DNA of 64,000 nucleotides, taken from positions 707,759,389-707,823,388 of the forward strand of contig NC_064616.1 of assembly GCF_023898315.1 (NCBI RefSeq), written 5' to 3'. This DNA is from Schistocerca nitens. Lineage: Eukaryota > Arthropoda > Insecta > Orthoptera > Acrididae. The position numbers were made by a program, and so were the translations under genes. The notes beneath the pieces are model-generated. The model made no database searches. It was not told the DNA's origin and saw nothing but the letters and a program-made list of their open reading frames with translations. Below are positions 37,101 to 52,400 of the stretch, piece by piece (the first letter of the stretch is position 1; each line of letters starts with the position of its first letter).

Positions 37101-40100
37101 GTACACACTGTAGTCACTTGGCCATCCTCATCAGTGGGCTGTTGACCAGTGTTTTAAGATCTTGTAGGCCGTTGCTCAACTACCTGCCTGCCTGCTTCTG
37201 TAACAGCTCCTTGTCCACCCCTATGCACTGCTATTTACTCAAAAAAAATATTCTTCAGTCTTTTGTTACCCTTTGAACATTATAAAGACTGATTGACTTA
37301 AAACTGATATAGGCTGGAAGATAAGACACTAATCATAGGTTTGAGCTCATGATGAGAGTAGTCAGTTAAAGTGATTTCTACAGTTATGAACTTCATTTAC
37401 TTGAACTGCATCGGATGGCACATCACTTACAGTTTTAAAACTATAGTTTTCTCTAGATCCTGTTAAATGAGAAGTTAGCTCAATTGCCACACCTGATAAA
37501 TGTGGAACAAGATGTGGATTAGGTGATGTTATTAATGACACTAAATTTTCATGTCTGGGGAGGTGAAATTGTAAGTGCTGCTACTAGGTGCATACAAATG
37601 TGGAGGGAAAAGGGTCCTGTCTAGATATTTCATATCCTATCTTGACACTAAAGTTTGGACAGTACAGGCACTATGAAAGAGATAATGAAAATGTTTGAAG
37701 CAATAATTTATCTGGTAGTTTGACAACCAAAAAATTGTATTATTGCTTAATACTGTACAGGAAGTTTATAAATGACTACACTGGTGTGATCAGGAAACAC
37801 AGATTTAACTGTGGCATGTTGGAGACATGCTGAACATGACTGTAGTAAGCCACCGATAAGATATTTTTTCGTGTTTCTATGCTTGGTACGTGACTCTATT
37901 CCATACATCTTATTAATTGCTTTGAAAAAATCTGGACATTGGAGACAGTTATTTGATCATTTAAAAACACTCAAAGTGCACTTGACGCAATGGATGCATT
38001 GTGGATTTGGATATTATCCAAAAGGGCATGCTGAAATGTAATGCCTCCAAATTTTTTACCTGAAAACTGTTAAGGCTTTCTAAATAAAACAAATGTTATT
38101 AAAATTATAAATCTTTATTATTCATGTATAGGTATTTTCAGCTCACTGCCACTAGAGGGCTCTGAATTGAAGCATGTAACATGGTGGTGCATAACTTAAC
38201 TTTGTCACTATGTGAGAAACAGCGTGCTACAATTGCATTTTGAATTCAAAGAGTTTGTCTGCACTTGTAGTGCCCTCTCCTTCAGCATTACAATGCCAGT
38301 GTGCACGAGTGCTGTGACACCTAAATCAATGTGATGCCTTGGGTTCACTGCCATCATCATCCTCCTCCATACAGACCCGACCTGGCCCCCATCTGATTTT
38401 CATGTATTTAAGAATTTAAAGAAGAGCTTCGAGGTCTTCACTTTGATAGTAATGAAGCGGGTCAAGCAGAGGTGAGGTTGTGGATCAGTCAGCAAAGTCA
38501 AATATTCAACAGTGTCTGTACTGATGAACTGGTTTCTCTTTAGGAGAAATGTGTTCATCGCGAGGGTGGCTACGTGGAGAAATAAATATGTAGACATGAA
38601 GAATAAAGGTGCAGAACATTAATGATGTTTGTTTTATTTAAAAAGCTTGTAAGTATTTTCACATAAAAAATTTGGAGGCATCACTTTTCAGCACACGCTT
38701 GTACTTTTTACTCCGGGGACAGTTAATAGATCTGCAACATCTGTTTTTTGTGTAGTAAATCCAGCTTTTAGATAGATTCATCTGTGATAAAGCTAAATTG
38801 TGTAGGAAAATAGGACATGTTGCATAGTAATTAAGTTCATAACTGTAAAATAATGTACTGTCTATTGCGTGAATGCCTGTGACATTACATAAATTTGTTG
38901 TAGAGTCCTCACGTTTGAAAATAAGGAGGAGGTAGAGACATTTTATCTGCAAAGGATATACACATTACAAGGAACATATGGTGTTCTACTGTTTCTGTAT
39001 TCGGTAATCATGACAAAGGTAATGTATTTTTGTTTTGCACTAGGTTTTTGAGCCTTTCAGTTTCTCTAATGTGCTTTTTAAATTAATTTTCATTCAGTCA
39101 AATTTTTAGGTAGCAGTTAAGTTCAGTTTTATGTAAAAATAGTAATACATTGTAACAAATGCTGTGTTTGTACTTGATGTTTCATCTGTGGGCAGCATAA
39201 AGAGCTGCCTGCAGGTGTTGCTTTAAATGCTATTGCAGCTAATGGCTTTTTTATGTATAAAGCAGTTTTCCTGTTTAGTCTTCCATGTTAATTTTATTGA
39301 TAAACATAGTAATTTTACTATAGTGAAACTGTTTTTCTTTCTCTTATATGGTGGAGATTCCTGAATCCAGACTCATTACATTTTACCTTTAGAAAAAGTT
39401 TTTTCTGGAGGACAGTTTCTTGTATTGTTTAGAAGATGGATTGCATGCCATTCATATGTTGTGGAATTGTATTTAGTGTGTTGTCTGCCTGCTTTTTGTG
39501 TTAAAATATTGCTTGACAGATGTGCTGCAGCGAGTGTGCCCTTCAGTATACCCATTCAGTGTATATACAGGGCTATTACAAATGATTGAAGCGATTTCAT
39601 AAATTCACTGTAGCTCCATTCATTGACATATGGTCACGACACGCTACAGATACGTAGAAAAACTCATAAAGTTTTGTTCGGCTGAAGCCGCACTTCAGGT
39701 TTCTGCCGCCAGAGCGCTCGAGAGCGCAGTGAGACAAAATGGCGACAGGAGCCGAGAAAGCGTATGTCGTGCTTGAAATGCACTCACATCAGTCAGTCAC
39801 AACAGTGGAACGACACTTCAGGACGAAGTTCAACAAAGATCCACCAACTGCTAACTCCATTCGGCGATGGTATGTGCAGTTTAAAGCTTCTGGATGCCTC
39901 TGTAAGGGGAAATCAACGGGTCGGCCTGCAGTGAGCGAAGAAACAGTTGAACGCGTGTGGGCAAGTTTCACGCGTAGCCCGCGGAAATTGGCTCATGCCA
40001 CAACTGGAGACCGACAGCGCCGATTTCATCTTTCAACAGGATGGTGCTTCACCGCACTTCCATCATGATGTTCGGCATTTCTTAAACAGGAGATTGGAAA

Positions 40101-40905
40101 ACCGATGGATTGGTCATGGTGGAGATCATGATCAGCAATTCATGTCATGGCCTCCACGCTCTCCCGACTTAACCCCATGTGATTTCTCTCTGTGGGGTTA
40201 TGTGAAAGATTCAGTGTTTAAACCTCCTCTACCAAGAAACGTGCCAGAACTGCGAGCTCCCATCAACGATGCTTTCGAACTCATTGATGGGGACATGCTG
40301 CGCCGAGTGTGGGAGGAACTTGATTATCGGCTTGATGTCTGCCGAATCACTAAAGGGGCACATATCGAACATTTGTGAATGCCTAAAAAAACTTTTTGAG
40401 TTTTTGTATGTGTGTGCAAAGCATTGTGAAAATATCTCAAATAATAAAGTTATTGTAGAGCTGTGAAATAGCTTCAATCATTTGTAATAACCCTGTATAA
40501 TGCAACATGAAGGTCCAGAGTTGGTGAGAAAGTTTCTAAATCCCAGAAATGAAAATGAAAGCTCCAAAACTAGCTACAATAAGGTAATATATTTTTAATG
40601 TCATATACGACAGGCCTGTTTTGTCTTACTGCCATTAACAAGTGACCTACAAAAATAATGTTACTTATATCTCGTTCGAAGTGATAACCATGTTATGTCT
40701 GTAGTAGATTTATCTTTAAAGTCTTGGTAAGTATATAATTTTTTGTAGTTACGCAATGTAAAATTACGTTTTTGACACATATTTTGACATTCCAGTATTT
40801 TGACCGTTCTTTATTATGATGCTATATGTTTACAAAGTATATACAGCCTATCAGAAACACTGTTAAATTTAATTGTTCTTCTTTGCCTTTAAATTTTATC
40901 TATGA

Positions 40906-40958
<53 letters not shown>

Positions 40959-43900
40959 TTTTTTCCACTTTTCGTATCCTGTTATGCAAGTAAAGTTCTC
41001 GAGATAGTATTTATATTTAAAATCTGTGTGTTCATTTAGAACTTCACGTGGCCTTTGTATATCTAGTTCTTCGAGAATGTTCATATTAAGTCCTTTTGGT
41101 ATTCTGTGGAAGATTTGTAACACATTTTGTTTTCCTGGCTTTGTGGTGTACAGTTTTCAGGTGTAAATAGAAGCTTGACAGATTACTATCACTGTTTCTA
41201 ATGTGTTGTTTATATCTGGTGTTAAAATTTTGTCTGATCTGGCCAATATAGAAATTGCTGCAAACATCACAGGCGATTTTTATATTCCAGAAGGGGCATA
41301 TTCTGAGATTTTAGTTGTGCTTTAATGAAATTTCATTTTAAGATTTGTGTAGAAAGCCAGTTGTATGTGTTTGGATTTAAATAGTGCATTTATCTTATTT
41401 GACATTTGTACTAGGTAAATTATAGGTATGTAAGTTGTGTGTTTTGTTAAGGTTTCTCTTGTAAGGTGTAAGCCATCAATGTATCATGATGGGCTTCGGT
41501 TTTTTGTGTGGTTTTTTTATACAGTTCTTGTGGGCTGTGGAACAGTATCTTCAGTTCTTTTTGCACAGATGATTGTTCCAGAGGTAAATTGATTATTCTG
41601 GTAATCACTGAGTAGGAGGAGGCATGCTTTTATGTTTTAGGATGACAAGAGTAGACATTTATTATATTATCCGTTGTGGTAGGTTTTCTGTATGCGTCAG
41701 ATGTATTGCTGTTGGTGTCTTTGCTATTTGTCAGGTGAAGGTAGTTTATTGAATTATCTATTTCCATTTCCATAGCAAATTTTATATTGGGATGGAGGTT
41801 ACTAAGTGCCTGGTGGACAGTAGTGATGTCTGTATTGTCTCCATCAGCCAGGATTAAAGTGTCATCTACATATCTATAATAGACAGAAGAAAAATTTTTC
41901 TTCTAATGTGTTGACAAAAATATCTGCAATTGTGCCTGTTACACTGTTGCTCATGGCTACTCCATCTGCTTGGGTGTAGATTTTTCCTTTGAATTCAAAA
42001 TAATTTTGAAATAAAATAGTCTTAAGGAGATCCACGATTTCATAAGTTATAGGTCTGTATTGTCAAAAGAAACAAATTTCCCATTGGGTGAAATTTCTCT
42101 CTTTTATTACTTTTGCTAAAGTACATGAATTTCTTGTGGCATATTTCTTGTTGTATGTGTACAGCTCTGTTAGTAGTTGGTTCAAATATTTTTTTTTTAT
42201 TTATTTATTTTTTTATTTTTTTTTTACATACCAAGTACGTAGGACTATTGATGCAATCCACAATTGGGCAGATAGGAATTGATATTTTATGTATCTTTAT
42301 TTCAGCACGTAATATTGATGTGTGTGGGTTCATAATAATAGATTTCTTATCATATTTTGTTAATAATCCATTGTAATTTTTGATTTTTTTATTGTGCTAC
42401 ATATTTGTTTGTTGGGGGTATGTGGTACTTCTGTGACATTGTTTTTCCAAAATGTCATAACATGATTTATTTAGTCATTTCGGTTGATTATAGTGGAACA
42501 ATTTCCTGTTTTGATTTTACTGCAAGTGCATCATTGCCTTGTGATTTGTGCATTTGAGGGCAATGTATTCGGTCTTTGATTTTTTATGTATTTTCACTTT
42601 ATGAAGTTCATTTTCCACAGCTTTTGCTACATTAACTGTTTGTTCATTTTGCTTTCTTTGTCATGTCAATTGCTACTTTTGTAGTGGCTGTCAGGTGTTT
42701 TATGGAACTGTTATGTAATTTAAGTTCTAAATTATATTTCAAGCCTTTTGTAAGTAAATTAGATTAATCATCTGTGGAATTAGTATTCTTGAGACTTTTA
42801 TTCTTGTATGAAATTGGTATGGAGATTGATAGTCCTCCCTTGGTTTCTTTATGTAGTGTTGGGTTTGCATTAGCTTATTAAACTTAGTATTTTGTATCTA
42901 TCTATCTATCTATTACCTATCTATCTGTGTATCTATAAATTTAGAATTGTTGCCAAACATCAATTGAGTTATACTGTTACTTAAACATAGGTATGCTACA
43001 TACAGTTCTGGCTTGAAAATTTGTTTATAGTGTAATTTTTCCTGTATATTGTGCTCTGTAGTTCTTGGTTTGTGCCACTAGGTTGAATTTTGCAGTTATT
43101 TTAAGATGACCATGTGATGGAATAACTTAATATTGTAAGCATTATTTATTGTATCTAATTGCTTTAATTCGGCCGGCCGGTGTGGCCGAGCGGTTCTAGG
43201 CGCTTCAGTGTGGAACCGCGCGACCGCTACGGTCGCAGGTTCGAATCCTGCCTCGGGCATGGATGTGTGTGATGTCCTTAGGTTAGTTAGGTTTAAGTAG
43301 TTCTAAGTTCTAGGGGACTTATGACCTCAGATGTTGAGTCCCATAGTGCTCAGAGCCATTTGAACCATTTGCTTTAATTCTAAATGAACACACAATTTCA
43401 AACATAAATACTATCTTTAGAACTTTATTAACCTAATGAATCCAAAAAGATATAGTGATATGGAAAACAAAACACACACATATCATAGACAAAATTTAAA
43501 GGGAAAGAACAACAAAATGAAACATCGTCTCTGATAAGCTGTATGTAAATATATAGCATCATAGTAAAGAATTCCCAAAATACTGAACTGCCAAAAATGT
43601 ATTTTTACGTTACATAACTAAAAAAATTTTATACTTGCCAAGACTTGACAGAAAAATTTACTAGGGGTACAATGTGGTTGTCACTTGATACTAAACCGAG
43701 TGAGGTGGTGCAGTGGTTAGCACACTGGACTTCCATTCGGGAAGATGGCAGTTCAAACCTGCCTAAAGCCATCCTGATTTAGGTTTCCTGCGCTCTCCCT
43801 AAATCGCTTCAGGCAAATGCCAGGATCGTACCTTTAGAAGGGCGCAGCCGACTTCCTTCCCTAATCTGATGGGACCGATGACCTTGCTGTTTGTTCTCTT

Positions 43901-46345
43901 CCCCCAAATCGTCCATCCATCCATCTTCCTACTAGATGCAAGTACCAATGCAAAAAGCAAACATAAAACAGCCATGATTTACATATAGATGTGCTTACCA
44001 ATTTTATTTTCGCAGGGTCACTTGATAATGGCAATAAGCCAAAACAGGCTTATCATATAAAATGTTAAAGTTTATTACCTTATGGCAGCTAGTTTTGGAG
44101 TGTCTATTTTCAAAATGTCTTATAATGATGTATACCATGCTGTGGGCCCAACGGAATGTAAAAAAGTTCTGAAAATGTTCATTTGAGTGATAGGTCCATT
44201 ATTGTATGATCTTGGAACTTAAACTTAGTTGTAGGAAAGGTATTAAGACACTGTTGTGAATCACTGGTGAATAGTAATGGTGTCTCAAAATATGTAGGTG
44301 CGTCGAATTATTGAAAACTACTGTCATTCCAAGAGGTGTGCTTGGGTTGTGGGATCAATTTCCTGTTTATCATGTTGTTTTTAATGTTGCTAAAAGCTGT
44401 ATTTCAGCTTGTTGCTTGCCACTGTGGGAAGATTGTTTTTCACCTCTTATATGCTGTGCTGAAGGTATAATCCCTATCCCCTCTCCTCTTGCAGTGTGTC
44501 AATACCAAAATTAATGTGGAAGAAAAGTTCCCTTGCCAATATAAACAGAAGTTTTTATATTATATTAAATCTATATCTATGCTACTATATAAAAACAAGT
44601 ATTGTTTAATGTTACCAAATTGTGAAACATTCTTGACCAATTTACATCAAATTTTTTCTATTGTTCTTTCCATTGTTTATTGCCTTCTGGCAATGTGACC
44701 AAAATATTTCAATTGATTTCCATTGACAAGTGTCAAGTTTTGTTCTGATGCTGAGCTGCCTCAGGATCAGTTCATTAATTCAGTGTGCTGTCCATAGTAT
44801 TCGAAGTAATCTTCTGCACCACCAAATATCCAGAGCATCAATCCTGCGACGATGTGCTGCCTTCATTGACAAAGTTCCTGATGCATAGGTTGTGATGGGG
44901 AAGATTTAGTGTGTGGAAGACGGTGAGCATTGTCTTGGCAGTGATGGAGGTGTATTTGTAGAAGTGAGCAAGTTTTCTTGTAGAATGTCTTGTAATCGAA
45001 AAGCATCTATGGATCTCATGCTCTCAAGTGTCAGTGACAGCACACCCTAAGTACTCTAAGCCACTGCTGACCTTAGAGCCAGCAATATTTGTAATGTCAG
45101 GTCCATTGTCATTAAGGTGATCTACAATCATCACTTTGGTCTTTGTATTGTTGAGTTCAAGACCAAATTCTCCACTTCATTCGACTAACCTGTATGATGG
45201 TTTCCAGTTGTTGCTTGTTTTTGCAATTATTAGTGTGTCATCTACGTACCTGAGATTAATTTTTCTGCCACCTACAGCAATGCTGTCATACCAGTATTTA
45301 CAAACATCCCCGATAATGTGCTCACTATATGCATCGAACAATAGTGGAGAGAGAATGGAACTTCGCCCCACACTGGTATTTGTAGAAAAAGTCAGAAGGC
45401 TTTATGTATTCTTACTGTTGTTGTGTTCAGCTGGGTCAGGTACACCAGGCATCTTGGCGTACCCATCTCCGTGGAGATAGTCCATAGTATTGACTATTTC
45501 ACCTTACTTAGAATCTGCTCATTGGCTCCCTTGCCTGGAGTAAACCCAGTGTGCTCATCTGATATTTGCGAAGGTGAGGTCTTCAGCCTCTCTCATTCAA
45601 TATGGAATGATAAATAAGGGCTATCTTTAGACAGTTTGCACAGTCAATTGGAGAACATTTCTTGAATAGTGGTATGAAAATGGAGTGGAAAACATTATTA
45701 ACAAAAGTCTTTGACTGATTTACTTTGAATTTCCACATGGTAGGCTAATAAACACATAGGCAGGCATAGGCTATATATTTTTAAATGACAATGTATTAGT
45801 TTTTTGTTAGAAAATGCTGTTGTGTGCTGTTCTGCGAAAATGTGCAGTTCAGTTATCTTCTTCAGTCAGTTTTAATGATGATAGCAGGGCATGTTGACCA
45901 TTAGACATATTATTTCTCTTGTGAATATTCTTTCTCTGTATATATAATTTCAAACAAAAATTTCGTACACAGCATTGTGCCGTTTTTTTCCTTCCGCACA
46001 GTGTGTTTTACAGAAAACGGTTAGTTTAATAGCTTATCACGTTATAGTTAGAATACTACGAATACTACTGGTTAGTGTGCGTTGTCCAAAATTTTGTAAT
46101 TCTACGCATTTGCAGATTAAAACTATGAAAAATGCTGTAATTGAATCTACAATCCTTGCAGATCCAGCAGCTGGAGAGGTCTCTCTCATGCCCTGTATAA
46201 CAATGATCCCAAGAGATTTACCCACTCGTTTTAAGTGACTTCAGTTCCCAATAAAGGTTTTGTTTGAAGTAACAATAAACAAGGTTCAAGGTCAGAGAGA
46301 GGGGAGATAAGGTGGTGAAATGGACAGAGAGATTTGGTGAGGAGG

Positions 46346-46410
<65 letters not shown>

Positions 46411-49400
46411 AAACAAGTAAGAATAGAATTACAGCACACACTTATTATCTGAAATTTTCTTTGTGTCTTTGGTTGCTGGTATATTTTTAGTTTCTAGAAG
46501 ATTTGGTTTCTATTTTGAACACAATTTTAGATGACTGACCTAGTTGTGTTATTCAGGAGCTTTGAATAGGAATGATGTGTTTGCTTGCTACCTGGGCTCT
46601 TACTGGACCATGAAGTATTTTTCGTGCGACATCCCTGTTTGCAGCCGACCTCAACTTCTATTTAGACACACCATTTTATGTAGATTTGTTTTCCTACCCC
46701 ATAACAGTATTATGTGAAATGCAGATCTGTTTAGTGTTTCAAACTTGGATGAATGAGATGACCACCAAGCTCTTAGTAAATTCACTGCTGGACCTTAAGC
46801 TTAACTTAAACATTCACACCTGTTTATAAGGTTTAACTGACATCTTTGACGATATACCATGATACTGGCCTTGTCATATATAGAGTCATGATTCTATTTT
46901 AGGCAGCTTTTTGTGACAGAGGGTTTGATTAGTTACGTGTCAAGTGTGTTGATGATGATCTTTTCACCAGCCCTTCACTGTTCTGTCAGTGACATCCATA
47001 AAGAATCTAGTATGCCTGTGGTTTTCTGTAGCCTAAATCCTCTATTACATAACAAATCATATCGGTTGACTTTTTTTAAGTGATGGGCAGTCAGATTAAA
47101 ATTACTTTATAGTTGACTCTCCACACATTGGAGCTAGTTTCTTCCAAACAAAGCACTCAGTGTCATACCCGAATCATTCGCTGTTGCTGAACTGCCTCAA
47201 CAATTGGTCATTTCACTTCGAATTCCTTGTCGGGCATTCTTTCTTCATGTGTTTGGATCCTGTATCGTGGGTCAGGCACTTTTATTTCATGTTTCATTAC
47301 AGACAATAACCACACCAAGAACGACACACACGCAGCAGTGCTAATGAAATCTGCACATATCACGCACAGCACTAACCAGACATTACTGGATACCTTCCCA
47401 CAAGATGCAGTTGAGTGTCATGTGTACAGTTACAATAATCACAGAGACTAACTTACATTAGATAAGCCTTGTATGACATTGTGTGAAGCCGAATTTTTGA
47501 AGGCTGCCATTAAACATTGCTACTGGGCCAACACAATCATAGATGTAATTGCTTTGTTTACCATAGGGCCATAGCACAATGGTCAGCACATTAATTGCAT
47601 ATGTATGATGTCGCAGGTTCAAATGGTAACGTGTCGGCTCATGTAACCTGTGTGAGGATAGTTCCAGGTAACCAGTGATAGTGAGAAATAAGCTTACTTT
47701 TAGCACTCAAACTGAATTTTTTTTCTGTTGTGAGTTGATTTGGAAATGTTGCATATACAGTGAAACCCCACTTTGACACTTTTCAAGGGACTTAAATAGT
47801 GTAAACCACAGAAAAATGTAAAATTTGGGGAAATAACATTTTAAGCTGTAAAAGTTACGTATAGGACACCCCCCTTGCACTTTATGTATGATATGCACAT
47901 AACAGGTATCAAGACGTTTGACTCAATTTCATGTCATAAGAGATGTTTTTCAAAGCCTGCAGCTGTCATTCATTCATTAAATAATGAAATACTGCACTAG
48001 TTACGTATTTTTTCATGTTTAGCAAGATGCGTTTTGAGAATTTTTTCCTCATTGTCAAGTGCAAATATGTAAAAAAAAGTATTTTGTATGGTGTTTGAAT
48101 ATGTGTTATTCTGTCTCTCTTGCACTGTAGTCGTCCTTTTGAGGTTATCAGGTACTGTGCCTCATCAGTTATGTAGAAAACCATACACACACGCAAACTA
48201 CCACTCACATTGTTTTTGTGTAACATCACAAAAAATACATAGGTAAATACTGCACTTGACAGCAAGAATAAATTCTCGAAACACGTTTTGCTCAGCATGG
48301 ATACAATATGTAACCGGTACTGTTTTTACACTAAAAACATTCGAGCAACACAAAGTGAATGACGTTGTCAACTAGCGCTCCGCGTGGCCATACGCCGAAA
48401 CACGCTAAATATGGTTCGGCAAAGGAGTCACGATGGTCACAACAATCACGAAACTGCATTTGTGCAGTAGAGACAGTTTGGAAATGGTTGTGATTGGTAA
48501 TAATATCTTCATTCGAACGAACCTAGTTACTCCCATCAGCCACCACGCCAAGTAGAGCTTGGCGGCAGCAGCAGGAGATACGGCACAAATTGTTCAAACT
48601 TTTACTCCTTTACCGGTTCAAATCCACTAGAGTGCCCTGGTGTCAAGAAACTTAACCACTTAATATTTGTAAACACTACTGGGCGGCCAACATCATGCTA
48701 GCATCATATTTTCTCTACAAACATTTTTTTGTAATGTGTAAATTGTGGGAAAATTATAAATATGTTGACGTAAAATCAGGTGCAAATTAATATTGGGGGC
48801 ATAGGAAATTTCATGGGACTGATAAAAAATGTCGTAAATGGTGGCAAAACGTTAATTCCGGGAACGTAAAAGTGGGGTTATACTGTATTGTGTATTGTGA
48901 GGTTGTCATTAGCTTAGGACACAAGTTTAAATTCGAGCCTACAAAATGCATCGTCTGATGCAATTCATTCATGGGTCACTTAAACTCAGCAGTCAATAGA
49001 GCATTTCGCACTCCCTACATACTTTGCAGCAGTCACTTCCAACATTGTTCCACGTTACACATTAACAGCATTAGTTAAGTGACCCACAGAGTTCGTGTCG
49101 CACCTATAACTGAGCAGTAGCTGGCAGCTAATGTGGCAACAATGTAGCGGCAAGAGACAGATGTCAACTATCAAGTGCTTTTAAATGGACTAGAGCTATT
49201 GAGTGAGAGTTAACATGAGTGTTAAGGGAAACTAATTAGATGATTTGTCAGCCCAAAAAAAAAGTAGAGAAAACCCTGTTACTAATTTTGTTTGTGAAGA
49301 AACATTACTGCGTAAGTAGTAAAACACAAATTTTACAGGGGAGAGAAAAAACTGTGTAGAATACCCAATATGTTTCATAAGGGCACTAAATTTGCATTGT

Positions 49401-52400
49401 TGCACTTAAATGATTTATTCCGGATCATAACAAAAAGTGAAACAAAGAAAGTGCTGTTTAGAAAACTGAATTACAGCAAGCAGATACATGGAATTGTCGG
49501 TATTTATGGAAGAGGAATGTTGTTTACGCGGTATTGGTTTGTTTTTTACATTAACATCGTTTTGGAAAGATTTTATTGAAAGACTTCATGGAAAAGCTAT
49601 AAATATACACACGGTTCACATTGATCTGATAATGTCTGTAGATTTCTTCAAGAAAAAAACTGCTGATCAAAGAAAGACACTTTACTGTCATTCTTGAAAC
49701 AGTAACCTCCAAGATGGTGATTATTCATAAGGAATGTTATCATAATACAAATGACAATCCTTGAAACAATTATTTAAGTTGTTGTAAATGAACCTATTTG
49801 GCTTTCCTGATTTTCAAGTTTTCTTTGTTTAGTTTTGAGAAGCAAACTTTTCCAGAAATTTTTCTCGGATGTCTTGGTATTTCTTGCTACACTTTGTTGA
49901 AAGTGCACTTGGAGTGAATAAGGCTGTTTGGACGTAACTGTATCGCCCTCATGTCTGTAATTGTTGATTCATTCTTTGCAGCTCTTCCAGACCTAACTGA
50001 GTCATACTTCCACAAACTTCTCTCTGCATAGTTAGTGAAAAAGTAGCAATATAGGTAATGGGTTTTGTAAGGTCGTGGCTTTCTTCTCACCTCCTTAGAT
50101 GTCAAGGCATATTCGCTAGGAAGTGTAATTTCACATCCTTTGAACTTGCAGTCAATGGAACTGTGAACTGAGTCACACTCCACGCGAGTATTGACTGTTC
50201 TCCAAAAACTTTTGCGTAATCAGTACTCGTGAATCAATTGCTTGTCTTTAAGTGTGTTTGTTAATATCACATTTCTGTTACAGCAAGTGCAGCTGTCAGA
50301 ATACAAAGTGACTGGGACAGGATTTTCCTCAATCATTTTGGATAGTGTGCCCACGATACATGAGGCAGAACTTGACGCAACAATTTCGCCTTGCATTTCA
50401 TCGAACCAGTAACACACTGCATCATGATTTTCTAAATTATACATTGTAGAGTTATGGACATCCAATATTATTTTATAATAAACTGCACTTGTATGTAAAA
50501 GTGATGCTACTCTCATAGCCTGTAAGTCGATGACGTAGACTGTGCAGAGCTTGTGCTGGGCATGTTTCTTATCTAGATCTTTCTTTAGCCTTGCCTGCTC
50601 TTTCTGTTTTATATCCCGTTCCCACATTTCTTCGCTAAAGTTTCCGAGCCTGTAACAACAACACAGGTTGCACTGGTCTTCCTTTGGAAAAATAATCTGA
50701 GGTCAACCTCTTCGAAAATAAAGCTAAACGTGGCCTGATTGAATGGTGAAGCCTGTTCCTTATGCATTTTTTTTTATGTAGAGTCCATACAGCTATTGTT
50801 TACTGTGTACAATATGCTCAGGATATAGCTTAGAGAAGGACTTCCTGCAGTAATGTGGTGGCAGTTTAGGAAGACAGTCCAGAAATTCTTTAACGAAGTT
50901 TTTCTCATCTTTCTTCTTTGTTTGTTTTATTCGGGAATGTGACAATTATCAGTCAGGTCTCATCCCAAGTGTGGAATTATCCAGCCAATACCTCACTGTC
51001 CATTCTTTAATGCCAATAGTATTGAGAAACATTTTTTTGCATACTTGATGTTTTCCTGTATCGTTTCTCAGATGATAAACCAGCGTGCCTTTTCTACTGG
51101 ATTCACCTATGATTTTCTCTGGACGTTTGGTTGGAATTAGGTCCACAAGACTGATTATGTAAATCTTCCTCTGGTCCTGTGACATTGTTTCCCAAAAATT
51201 GTTAAAAGTTGCCTGTCCGTCACCAGTAAAAATTTGATGGCACTTCCTTTGAACAAATTTCTGACACATCTTTGAAGTACACATTGGACCTAATTTTCAT
51301 GCCTCTCTTGTACTATTAAGAGTAATTTTGCCATTTTGACTTCTTTTATATCCAATATATGCTTGCCTGCACATTGTTGGTGTTTCTCTTCTAATCTTCA
51401 GGGCAAGCTTTAGATTTTCTTTTCCTGTCACAGCTTAAGGTGCCACAAAATTCTTGGCCTCCACTTTCAATGTCCTTGCTTCCATCAACTTCCGATAAGT
51501 TATCTGAATTGTCTGGGAAGAAATGAGCAACATAGTGCAGCAATAAACGTGAAGAGGTGCGGCCATCTCCAGTGGCAACTGTCACTGCTGTATCGTTTTT
51601 GAGCATTCTTGGATGCAGTCTGTGAAGTTCGTAAACAAACATTTGAAAAATTGACTGAAGAAGACCGAAGTTGAATTTCACATCCATGTGTTTACGATAA
51701 CAATTACAATAGCATTAATAACACTAATAATGACAAAAATTAGCTGTGGTATTAGATGGGACAGGAAAAGTAACAGAGAACCCCCATATGTGAAATTAAT
51801 TCTTCTTCTGTGCATGTAACTTCACTGTTACTACTACTATGACCTGTTGTCCATTCTGGATTTACATGAGAACCTATAATCAAGTGGGTATTCAAAACAT
51901 CTTTAGCACAAAGGACTGAAGCACTCAATAAGTGAAGTGTGACGTTAAAATAAAGCAGCTGTGGTACTACTAAATTTTAGTGTGTTAGCGGACTGCTGTT
52001 AATGCGTGGCAAATAACAAAACAATTTTCATACCACTGTCAATCACTCTCAAGGAGGATTCTTCGCTTTCATACGCTATGTTCAGCTGAGAAACAATTTC
52101 TTCCTCAGTAAAGAGATCATCTTGTAAAATGCTGTCCAAAAGGTAAAACCAAGGAACCACTTTTGAACACTGGATTTTTATGCCGTGTTGTTTACTACTT
52201 CCAAAACAATCTAGTTATAGGGTATTTCATTCTTTCACCCTTTTGGATTATTTAAATTTATTTTTTCACTGTGTCGTATATGCGGTACTCGGCATTCTGG
52301 CAGTAAGAGTTGGTGCGCTGAGTGTCAAGGATATGCACTGACTGAAAAGCACAAAATCGATAATCAGTCAGTTACGTGGTATTGTTTCTTCACTGATCAT

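Noticed and set aside
43171-43260. Possible Leu/Ser tRNA gene
   Set aside because: The tRNA-like head continues directly into a SINE body and is flanked by a target duplication.
46218-46439. ORF with Ile/Tyr repeats
   Set aside because: It is the translation of a TA microsatellite.
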